NCBI GenBank assembly: GCA_035391225.1
Contig: DAOPKN010000033.1
Location: 1-23,721 of the forward strand
Source: DAOPKN01 sp035391225
Lineage (GTDB): Bacteria > Thermotogota > Thermotogae > MWEM01
DNA: 23,721 bases
Direction of reading: 5' to 3'
The notes beneath the pieces are model-generated. The model saw only the letters and a list, made by a program, of their open reading frames with translations. It made no database searches and had not been told where the DNA came from. Positions 16,227-23,721 of the stretch are shown one piece after another. The first letter of the stretch is position 1; the number at the start of each line of letters is the position of its first letter. The translations under genes were made by a program, and so were the position numbers.

Positions 16227-19200
16227 TTAAGGAAGTGTAACCATATTCGGACTGCCAATTGGATAATTCCCCGAATTGGCCGTAAAAGAATTCAAGGTGG
16301 CAGAACCTGCACTCGTGCTCGTTATGGTGGCAATCGTCAAGTTCGTGGGGCTGAAGTGGGAAAAAGTGGTATCTGCTCCAGTTTGCACGAAAAAAGTTAC
16401 ATTGTTGGTTACCCCAACCTTGTCCGTGTTCGGCTGAATGGAAAGGTCACCACTGCCAAAAGAGCAGGGGGTGAAAACCATCGCCAGGGGGTTGTTGGTA
16501 ACTGCGAAGTACTCTGTTGCCTTCACAAGGAACGTGGAACCATCCACTTTCTCCAGGTACACTTCCGGTCCTCCGCCTCCCACGTTAAACACAACAGCTT
16601 TCTGGGTACCGATGGCAAGCGATTCGGAATCCGTCACGAAACTATCCAACGTCATGTTCCCCGATTGGGTGGATGTGATGGTGGCCAGGGTAAGGTTGCC
16701 CGGGGAAAAGTGGCTGAAGAGCGCTGGGCTTCCCGTTGTCTTCATGAACGTTATCACCGAGCCACCCGAACTGGATACCATGTCCAGGTTTGGATTCACC
16801 GTAAGTGCTGCAGAAGGAACGGTTGCAGCCGAAAACACGATGGAAACAGGATCTACGATGGTGAAGAATTCCGTTGCCTTGACAAGGGCTGTCTCGCCAT
16901 CCACCTGCTGAATGTAAATCTGTGCATTAGTTTGCGTTTCGCCCGTATCAAACTGCCATTGGGCGCTTTGGGCAGTCCCTGCAGCGTTGACTGCTTCGAT
17001 GAACCAGTAGTAGGTGGTATTTTCCGCCAAAGCCCCCGTGGCCCAGCCCAACGCGGACACGCCATTGACCACTTCCGGTGGATTGGGGGCGATCCCGAAA
17101 TGCACGTTGTAGGTAAACGGAGGAGTTCCCGTGGCGGGGGCCTGCCATTGAAGGGTTACCCCGGAAGGGGACTGGTCTTGGGCCCCGTTGGCCGGGCTGA
17201 CCAAGTTGGGAGCAGAGGGAGGGATGATGCTACCTCCCCCAATGGTCAAGCTCCAAATGGCACTGCTTGCGGTCCCGTATGCATTCTTGGACACGATCTT
17301 CCAGTAATAGGTAGCGTCGGGTAGCGAAAGCGGTGTGAGATCAAAGCTGGTTCCGGATTGGTTGGAACTTCGTAAGGTCACCGGACTCGGGTTTTGATCC
17401 ATGTATACGTCGTAAGAGATGGTTCCTGGTCCCACACTCGCTTGCCAGCTAAGGACAACGGTGTTGGGTTGGTTTGTGGCCCCATCAATGGGAAAAAGCA
17501 AAACCGGGGCGGTGGGCGGGACGTTCCCCGTCCCGACCACGACCGTAAATTCGTATTCATCAGCGTAACCCCAGGGGTCGGTGGCCACGATTCGCACCGA
17601 ATGTGTTCCCACGGGAGGATTATTCCAGGAAAAAGAAACCTCTACCTCCGAGGAGGTGTCTGCGACATCGAGAAACTCGTCGTACAGGTTTCCATCCAGG
17701 TAGAACGCAACGTTTAGGTCATCGTTGTTCTTATCCCATACAGTTGCGTCAATGGGCAGTGAAGCTGTGGCATTCACGTTGTGCGTCGCCCCTTCCTGAA
17801 CCAAGACTCCGTCCACTTTCACAGCCTTCACTTCGGGTTCCCAGTTCAGGATGCGATTCCAGGAGGTCATGTTGATCTGACCCAAACCAGTGGTGAAAAG
17901 GTTTTGCAGGGTAATCTTCACGTTCCTGGGACCTGTACGGCTTTCGGAGCGTTCCGGAGAAGGAAGGAAGGCTTCTACATCAAACAGGAAACGGTTGTTC
18001 CTTCCTTGACCAGAGACGGGAACGAACGAAGCGGAAATGGGATCCCACTGGGTGACACCCAGGTTTTGCAAGCGATACCCATTTACCTCGAAAACGAAGC
18101 CGTCCATGAGGTCCTGTGCACTGTTGAAAATGACATCACTTTGGAGAATGATATCAATGGCATTTGCAACCCCCGCAACGATCTTGGCAGCGGTTACGGA
18201 TACCACCATTGTGTACGGGTTCTGGTACCACACCTTGAGGATGTCGGTTTGGTCAAACTTACCCGTGACGATGTTGAAGAAGCCTCCCAGTGGAACGCCA
18301 TCGTAATCGGTGGTTTCAGCCATGAATTGGACGTAGCCGAAGTTCGCCGCAACGGCGGGATTCATGTCCCCACTCAAAATGGCATTCCCCGAAAACTGGT
18401 CCTCCAGCTCATCGGTGTTGTTCGGGCTGATGATGGAAATTTGGCCCGAAGAGTAAGGTGCTCCAGGAACACCGTTGTAGATGTTCTTGGCAGTTTCCAC
18501 CGGATCCAAGGGATCTCCAAACACGGTGTACTGCACGTCGTATTGGTCCAGATTTTCATCTGATGTTTCCACGTCCACGCGAATCTCGAAATCGTTGATC
18601 CCATCGAACTGTGCCCAGAAAATTTCATCCTCTTCCAACAGGGCAACAAGAGACTCTTTCCCAGCAGCTTTCATTTGCTCGCGAATGTCCACGATTTTTC
18701 CTTGCCCAAAATCGATGGGATTCACGGAAAGGAGCCGTTCGGGTGGGAGACCCGCGTACCCTTCCCAGAAACCTGCGGATTGGAGGTTGTACAGGTTGGA
18801 AGCCTCCATCCCGCTTTCGGAAGTTACGATCACCCGGAGTTGGCGAGGGGACACAGGGTAAGGCGCAAATGGGACCGCTGAACCAAAGAAACCGGGAGAA
18901 AGGAAGCTATCCATGATTTCCTTCTGCTCCGGATTTTGCGGTAAGGTTACATCGTTCGCGGGGTTCACGTTGATCGATGTCGATTCGCCACTTAACGGGT
19001 CAACCAACGTAATCGTTTTCAGACGCACGTCTGGGTCTAGGGCTCTCATATGGATCTGCGAAATGGAACGACTCCTCGGGCCAGCAGACTTTTCCACGAA
19101 ACATCCCGGAGCCAACGCCAAATCGTCGGTCTTGTTCTTCACCCTGGAAATCCATTCTCCAGGATTGGAAATTTCGTCTTTCACGAAGATCTCCAACTGA

Positions 19201-22200
19201 AGTGCGTTCTCTCCCATGTCTTCCCAGATGAAAGTGTGGAAATCGATGTTATGGAATAACGCAAGCGTGGGAAGCGTGTAAACTGGTGCCATCTCTGGAT
19301 CTGCACCCATGGGATAGTAGTACTTCTGGTTCAAATTGATGCTATAAATATAATTCAAGTAATTGAAGTAGCGAGAAGCAAGTACAACTGGTTTCGTATC
19401 GTAGGCCAAGTCCTCGTTGCCCAGCAGGTACTTCAGTGAGTTCCGGAGATCGGGGAGCCCCATGACGTCCAAACCCACACCTGGGAATCCCAGCAAAACG
19501 GGGTATCGTCGGGCAGGCGAGAAATCGGTCAAGTCTTCAAAATGGTACTTGTTGTAGCTATCCTGGATGGCAAAAATATCCAGGGCGTGGTGATCCACGT
19601 CGAGGTCATTTGAGCGCATGCGTTGCATGAGGTATTGCCAAGATGTTGGCGCACCTGGAATGGTCGGGTATACAACGGTATCGAAGGCCCACCAATCGTT
19701 GGTTTTGTATGGGTCAAAGAGGTCCACAGCCGGTTCGGAATCGGTCCTCCAGGGGTAGAAGATATCAGGAAGGGGAGTCCATCCATCGTGACCTTCCGGG
19801 AATCCGATCCCTTCCTCGAAGAATATCCCTCCTTCGTCTTCCAAAAGCAACGATACCCAGTCGGTCACACGGTAGGGAACCGTTTGATTTCGTTTAACTT
19901 CATCGAGAGTATCCAGGTGAGAAATGTTAAACGCTGCCATGAGGTAGGGATCCAAAATGTTGTACAAGTGGATCCTGGGTCCAAGGGTGTCCACCATGAT
20001 GGGCCACTGGAATTGCTCGTAGAATGTTTGGTTGCCCACGCTTTCCGCCTTGTGGTAACCTCGGACCACGATGGTGTAGTATTCTTCGATTTCCATCAAA
20101 CCCAGCGCTTCCCAGTCAAGGGTCCATTCCCAGAAACCCCATTTCTTGATATCACTGGGGTCATTGAGATCCGCATTCATAGTTACAGAAGCCACAACGG
20201 TTGGGTCTTGGTTCAAGTTCTGGTGGTCCCTTTCCACGTCTTGGGTATTCCAATATTCACCGGGGATCAAGTACATGGAAACGCTGGTGATATCTTCGTG
20301 CGTTCGCACGCGGAAATCAGTTGGGTTTGGCCCACCAACAACCGGAACGCCTTCAATGATTCCTTTAGTGCTTTGCGTTGGCCTTCCAAGGATCCAATCG
20401 GTTACCTTCCAAGCATTCCATTCGGCATCAAGGCTTAAAGGTCCACCAATGGTATCCCCTTGGTTGAAATCCAACCATTCCTGGAATTCCCTTGCCTTGT
20501 ACACCGGGTAGATGTCTCGGGGAAGGCGGTACACAGGCACCTTGGAATCGCTATCGTCGAATTCCTTGGGAAGAAGGTAAGGATGGTAAGTATGCATGTA
20601 CCAAATCTCGTTCCCGGAGGAATCTTCCACGGGGTAACTGGTCAAGTCCGGTTCGTGGATATCCATGCGGATAATGTCCCAGCTATGTGGTTTCACGCGC
20701 AACCGGAGAAGAATGATCATGTCCGCATCGTCCTCGCTCATGGAATCATCGAAATACAACTTATCAAAATTGCGGTTGCCATCGCCCAACAGCGTGCCGA
20801 AAATTTCCTGCTGGCGGTTTTTGGTTGCATATGTCTCGTATTCACCGAAGTAGGTATCGTTGAAGTAGTCGTGGCGGTTATCGAAGGGGTAGTCGAACAA
20901 TTTGGTATCCTGCGTGCTTCTGTCCCGCGCCACGATCCAGATGTAGTAGTCTCCTTCAATATCAGGCGCATTGAAGGTGAAGTCCGCGTAATCCCCACCA
21001 GGTTCATCGTGAACCGTGGAGTATTCGCCCGCATGTTCTTCGAATTCTGGATCCACAGCCCCGTTGATGAGCACATCGTCGAGGCGTCCGAAAGAGTTTT
21101 GGTGGGCATCAAGCTCTTCTTGGTTCACCACATCGTCGTTGGTGAAGTTTACATAGTACTCGTACTCGCTATCCAAAGCAAACACAGGAGAAATTACGTT
21201 GCCGTTTATTTCAAAGTCGCTCCCCAGGATGCGCAGTGCCCTCCAAGAGAAGTCCGCTTCGAAATCAGTCAGGGTGGTCAACGTTGCAATCCCCGCTTCT
21301 TCCAAGCCGTGGATCAACCGGAAGACTTCCATTTCCGGGGAATACACGTAATCGTAACCGGTTAATGGATAGGAGTAGGCATCAATTCTACCGATGAAGG
21401 GGGCAACCGGAGATCCAGGAGCCTCAGGGGTAACCGGAATTTGAGGTTCTTGGTCTTCGAAGTAGACCAGGAAATCGTTGAGTGCGATATCATCGGAAAC
21501 CCGGATATCGATTTGCCCACCGGTGAACACTTCAATGTCGTCAATGAAGAACATCGGAATGGTGTAGGCAATTTGAGGGCTGTATTGGAAATCCTGATCC
21601 TTGAACGTGTGCACGAAGGTAACCTCGGATTCCAGCGCATCTGTTCCGGAAATGACCACGGTGGGGGACTTTTCATCTTCGTCAATGGTGAAATTCCCGG
21701 TCATGCTGGATTTCCCACCGGTTTCGTTGTTTCCACCCCACAACCAGTCTGCCACTTCGAAGAATACTTGGAAGTCCACGTGCTGGTCACGCCAGGTTCC
21801 GGGTCCGAGGGCGACGTCAACGACATCAAACACTTCTGGACGTGGAACGCCGGAGAGGAGGTCCTCCTTGTTTACCCGGACGATTTCGGGGTACACCCAA
21901 ACCTTGAACTGGGTTTCTTCCACGAAAGCTTCCTTCCGAATATGTTGGACACGCGTGGTATCCAAATCGGTGAACTCGTACACGTAGGACCATTTCGGAA
22001 GATTCCTGTGGTCCAGTTCCGCGTAGTGGGGGATGTTGCCGTTGTACGGTTCTTCATCGGGGGTTTGCCCGGCCCAATGCACATCATCGTCATCTTCCCC
22101 AATAATATTTGCCAGGCCATCGGTTTTCCACCAGTAGGTGGCCTTTAGCGCAGGATCGGTAGGCATGTTGGGAATAACACCATGGAACACGTCGAACCAC

Positions 22201-23721
22201 TTGATATCACTGTGAGAAATAACGGCGTTACTCACCACGTAATCGATTCCGTCATCAACCAATCCAGATGCGTAGTTTGTCTCCTCCAAGAGGGGTTGGA
22301 CTTTCACGTGGTAACGGACGGCAAAAAGGAAATCCTGGCTTCCGTCCATTTGTCCATTCAAATCGTTGTTAATGACATCCTCGATGTCAGTCCAAGGGCC
22401 TTGTGCAACGGAAACGAGGATCTTGACATCGGTCAAAGCTTCCAGCAGCTCGTCTGTTGCGGCAACGGTAAATTCGAAGGGAACCCCTTCCCGGTAATCC
22501 TGCGACGAATCGAGAATGTTGATATCCGGGGTAGTGGAATCACCAAGCGCTTGGATGTTCCAAACGTAGCGAACAACAATGGAGCTATTCCGTTCCACGG
22601 TGAAAACCAGCCACTTGGATTCATCCGGGTCACCTTGCCGCCAGAAATTGGGCACATCGATTTTCAGGGATTTGTCTCCATTCACCTTGGCTTCGGCACG
22701 CCAGGCATCTTCCTTGTCCTGGAAGATTTCCGTGGGCGTTGTATACACGTAGGCTTTCACCGTATCGTTTGCCAGAACAAGCGAATCGGTGAAAAGAGCT
22801 GTCATTTTTGATACGCCGAAAGGAACCGTAAGCCTTTGATCCAAGGGAAGCTGGGTTACGGTGGTGGTTTGACCCTGGATCACACGGTAATGAGAAACCA
22901 TGTGGGGATTGCTTGGATTTCGCACATGGTCAATGGTTTCAATTAGGGCAATGTCCATGCGCTTCGCGGTGAGAACTGCGTTGTCCTTTCGGGTTGTATT
23001 TCCCTCAAGATCCTTTGCCAGGATGAAATATCGGAGGTCCTTTTCAAACTCCTCTACTCCAAGGTTAAGCATTTCTTTTGTCACGTTCACGGGAATGGAC
23101 ATCGAGGAAGTTCCAGAGGCATTTTCCACAACCGTTCGCGGAATGACGGTTGCATCGTCCGTCACCATGTAAAAATCAAGGTAGGAAAGGTCTCCATCTG
23201 CGTCGGAAGCAGAAATCGTTCCACTGAAGGGGATCCCGACGTAGCCATCCGACCATGGAAAGAACGTGTCGGAAATAACCGGATCCCTTCCCTGGGCCCG
23301 GTGAACCGTCAATTGGCGGGTGGAAGATTCTTTTGCAGCCGCCTTGTTTGCCTTGACGTCTTGGACAACCACGGAAACCTTTAACTCGTACTCACCATCT
23401 CCACCCGGATAGTAGATTCTCGATCCATCTTGGTTTGCCCCACCTTGGGGGAGGATCGAAAGGGTGAACTGGTGGGAAACCGTCCCCGTCTTCGCTTCCG
23501 GGAAATTCTTTGTGGTGGTTTCGGAAGCGGTATACGTCTGCCCTTCGCTTTGAAGGTGCAACGTGAAAACAGCGTCTTTCAAGTTGCTCTTGCTGTCTTC
23601 CGCTGAGACGCTTACGGTAACGGTCACCTGTTGTCCTTCATCGATTTCCGAAGAAGAAAGGCTTATCGTCGGCGTCTGCACCACGGGTGGCGTGGTGTCC
23701 GGGGTGGGCTTTGGGAAACAT
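16227..23721 (-). CDS. Giant lipoprotein (5' end outside the window) with two FN3 and two C-terminal cohesin-like repeats
   Basis: The frame is open to the right edge and is partial. Upstream of the first GTG (23684, no ribosome site) it reads C-F-P-K-P-T-P-D-T-T-P-P; the TGT at 23718-23720 is probably the lipidated Cys, with the signal peptide just outside. Numbering from 23684: Ig-like strands at 5-130, a cadherin/Ig-like segment around 133-235 (S-A-S-D-A-D-G-D-L), then a long region to about 1945 with no family I recognise, rich in Asp, Glu, Tyr and Trp. An Ig/PKD-like domain follows at 1947-2050 (S-V-R-I-V-A-T-D-P-W-G), FN3 at 2055-2148 and 2155-2247, and two cohesin-like repeats at 2256-2365 and 2374-2485. 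It is the first of the visible genes in transcription order and lies 27 bases before the beta-helix lipoprotein gene. Function unknown; a surface scaffold or adhesin is a guess. Confidence 0.85.
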   Translation of the reverse strand, partial: CFPKPTPDTTPPVVQTPTISLSSSEIDEGQQVTVTVSVSAEDSKSNLKDAVFTLHLQSEGQTYTASETTTKNFPEAKTGTVSHQFTLSILPQGGANQDGSRIYYPGGDGEYELKVSVVVQDVKANKAAAKESSTRQLTVHRAQGRDPVISDTFFPWSDGYVGIPFSGTISASDADGDLSYLDFYMVTDDATVIPRTVVENASGTSSMSIPVNVTKEMLNLGVEEFEKDLRYFILAKDLEGNTTRKDNAVLTAKRMDIALIETIDHVRNPSNPHMVSHYRVIQGQTTTVTQLPLDQRLTVPFGVSKMTALFTDSLVLANDTVKAYVYTTPTEIFQDKEDAWRAEAKVNGDKSLKIDVPNFWRQGDPDESKWLVFTVERNSSIVVRYVWNIQALGDSTTPDINILDSSQDYREGVPFEFTVAATDELLEALTDVKILVSVAQGPWTDIEDVINNDLNGQMDGSQDFLFAVRYHVKVQPLLEETNYASGLVDDGIDYVVSNAVISHSDIKWFDVFHGVIPNMPTDPALKATYWWKTDGLANIIGEDDDDVHWAGQTPDEEPYNGNIPHYAELDHRNLPKWSYVYEFTDLDTTRVQHIRKEAFVEETQFKVWVYPEIVRVNKEDLLSGVPRPEVFDVVDVALGPGTWRDQHVDFQVFFEVADWLWGGNNETGGKSSMTGNFTIDEDEKSPTVVISGTDALESEVTFVHTFKDQDFQYSPQIAYTIPMFFIDDIEVFTGGQIDIRVSDDIALNDFLVYFEDQEPQIPVTPEAPGSPVAPFIGRIDAYSYPLTGYDYVYSPEMEVFRLIHGLEEAGIATLTTLTDFEADFSWRALRILGSDFEINGNVISPVFALDSEYEYYVNFTNDDVVNQEELDAHQNSFGRLDDVLINGAVDPEFEEHAGEYSTVHDEPGGDYADFTFNAPDIEGDYYIWIVARDRSTQDTKLFDYPFDNRHDYFNDTYFGEYETYATKNRQQEIFGTLLGDGNRNFDKLYFDDSMSEDDADMIILLRLRVKPHSWDIIRMDIHEPDLTSYPVEDSSGNEIWYMHTYHPYLLPKEFDDSDSKVPVYRLPRDIYPVYKAREFQEWLDFNQGDTIGGPLSLDAEWNAWKVTDWILGRPTQSTKGIIEGVPVVGGPNPTDFRVRTHEDITSVSMYLIPGEYWNTQDVERDHQNLNQDPTVVASVTMNADLNDPSDIKKWGFWEWTLDWEALGLMEIEEYYTIVVRGYHKAESVGNQTFYEQFQWPIMVDTLGPRIHLYNILDPYLMAAFNISHLDTLDEVKRNQTVPYRVTDWVSLLLEDEGGIFFEEGIGFPEGHDGWTPLPDIFYPWRTDSEPAVDLFDPYKTNDWWAFDTVVYPTIPGAPTSWQYLMQRMRSNDLDVDHHALDIFAIQDSYNKYHFEDLTDFSPARRYPVLLGFPGVGLDVMGLPDLRNSLKYLLGNEDLAYDTKPVVLASRYFNYLNYIYSINLNQKYYYPMGADPEMAPVYTLPTLALFHNIDFHTFIWEDMGENALQLEIFVKDEISNPGEWISRVKNKTDDLALAPGCFVEKSAGPRSRSISQIHMRALDPDVRLKTITLVDPLSGESTSINVNPANDVTLPQNPEQKEIMDSFLSPGFFGSAVPFAPYPVSPRQLRVIVTSESGMEASNLYNLQSAGFWEGYAGLPPERLLSVNPIDFGQGKIVDIREQMKAAGKESLVALLEEDEIFWAQFDGINDFEIRVDVETSDENLDQYDVQYTVFGDPLDPVETAKNIYNGVPGAPYSSGQISIISPNNTDELEDQFSGNAILSGDMNPAVAANFGYVQFMAETTDYDGVPLGGFFNIVTGKFDQTDILKVWYQNPYTMVVSVTAAKIVAGVANAIDIILQSDVIFNSAQDLMDGFVFEVNGYRLQNLGVTQWDPISASFVPVSGQGRNNRFLFDVEAFLPSPERSESRTGPRNVKITLQNLFTTGLGQINMTSWNRILNWEPEVKAVKVDGVLVQEGATHNVNATASLPIDATVWDKNNDDLNVAFYLDGNLYDEFLDVADTSSEVEVSFSWNNPPVGTHSVRIVATDPWGYADEYEFTVVVGTGNVPPTAPVLLFPIDGATNQPNTVVLSWQASVGPGTISYDVYMDQNPSPVTLRSSNQSGTSFDLTPLSLPDATYYWKIVSKNAYGTASSAIWSLTIGGGSIIPPSAPNLVSPANGAQDQSPSGVTLQWQAPATGTPPFTYNVHFGIAPNPPEVVNGVSALGWATGALAENTTYYWFIEAVNAAGTAQSAQWQFDTGETQTNAQIYIQQVDGETALVKATEFFTIVDPVSIVFSAATVPSAALTVNPNLDMVSSSGGSVITFMKTTGSPALFSHFSPGNLTLATITSTQSGNMTLDSFVTDSESLAIGTQKAVVFNVGGGGPEVYLEKVDGSTFLVKATEYFAVTNNPLAMVFTPCSFGSGDLSIQPNTDKVGVTNNVTFFVQTGADTTFSHFSPTNLTIATITSTSAGSATLNSFTANSGNYPIGSPNMVTLP
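16230..16919 (-). repeat. Two tandem cohesin-like domains
   Basis: Residues 2256-2365 and 2374-2485 of the truncated giant lipoprotein. Both hold V-K-A-T-E-(F/Y)-F near the start and F-S-H-F-S-P-x-N-L-T-x-A-T-I-T-S-T near the end, followed by G..T-L-x-S-F. One further copy ends the 693-residue lipoprotein. Fold assignment is inferred from size, strand pattern and context. Confidence 0.5.
16941..17522 (-). repeat. Two FN3 domains
   Basis: Residues 2055-2247 of the truncated giant lipoprotein. Both show P-x-A-P-x-L-x-x-P..G-A, L-x-W-Q-A and T-Y-Y-W-x-I/F-x-x-x-N, the same subtype as the four FN3 domains of the 693-residue lipoprotein. Confidence 0.85.

Noticed and set aside
16356..17324. A 322-codon open frame on the plus strand
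   Set aside because: It lies wholly opposite the FN3/cohesin-like coding region of the giant lipoprotein, shows no family signature, and is explained by codon bias of the minus-strand gene. The same holds for the other long plus-strand frames (for example 20460-21365, 19623-20438, 17781-18563).

Overview
The window is a locus of very large secreted lipoproteins, all read right to left on the minus strand, with almost no other content. It carries a 5'-truncated giant lipoprotein (16227-23721), a 2,167-residue lipoprotein (9696-16199), a 693-residue lipoprotein (7541-9622), a 2,252-residue lipoprotein (224-6982) and the first codons of a further secreted protein at the left edge (1-33). Lipobox signal peptides, giant modular beta-rich exoproteins, Shine-Dalgarno starts and mid-range GC fit an envelope-bearing bacterium. 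The combination of dockerin-like 'DGxVDVWDL' motifs, FN3 domains, PPC domains and large C1A peptidases recalls deep-branching anaerobes such as Thermotogota or Atribacterota-like lineages. That placement is a low-confidence impression; no marker gene is present.

Right part: the first lipoprotein has an enormous central region without a recognisable family, then an Ig-like domain, two FN3 domains and two C-terminal repeats that look cohesin-like. The second follows 27 bases later, probably co-transcribed. It has a carboxypeptidase-regulatory-like domain, two dockerin-like calcium loops, two X2-like modules, nine Ig-like repeats, a DUF1533/HID-like domain and a C-terminal parallel beta-helix. 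A strong intrinsic terminator ends this unit.

Middle: the 693-residue lipoprotein has InlB-type repeats, four FN3 domains and one C-terminal domain of the same cohesin-like family. A second strong terminator follows. The 558-base gap beyond it holds a degenerate group II intron 3' end and an extended -10 promoter.

Left part: the 2,252-residue lipoprotein starts with the same module order as the beta-helix protein, including the dockerin-like pair. It then carries a caspase-like (clan CD) domain lacking the usual His, jelly-roll-like domains, FN3, leucine-rich repeats and a PPC domain. It ends with a papain-family (C1A) peptidase in permuted order: the NSWG (Asn) segment precedes the Cys/His segment.

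Working hypothesis: genes with dockerin-like motifs alternate with genes carrying C-terminal cohesin-like modules, so the locus may encode a non-cellulosomal cohesin-dockerin surface complex that displays proteolytic and adhesive or glycan-binding modules. The cohesin assignment is inference from pattern and needs structural comparison.
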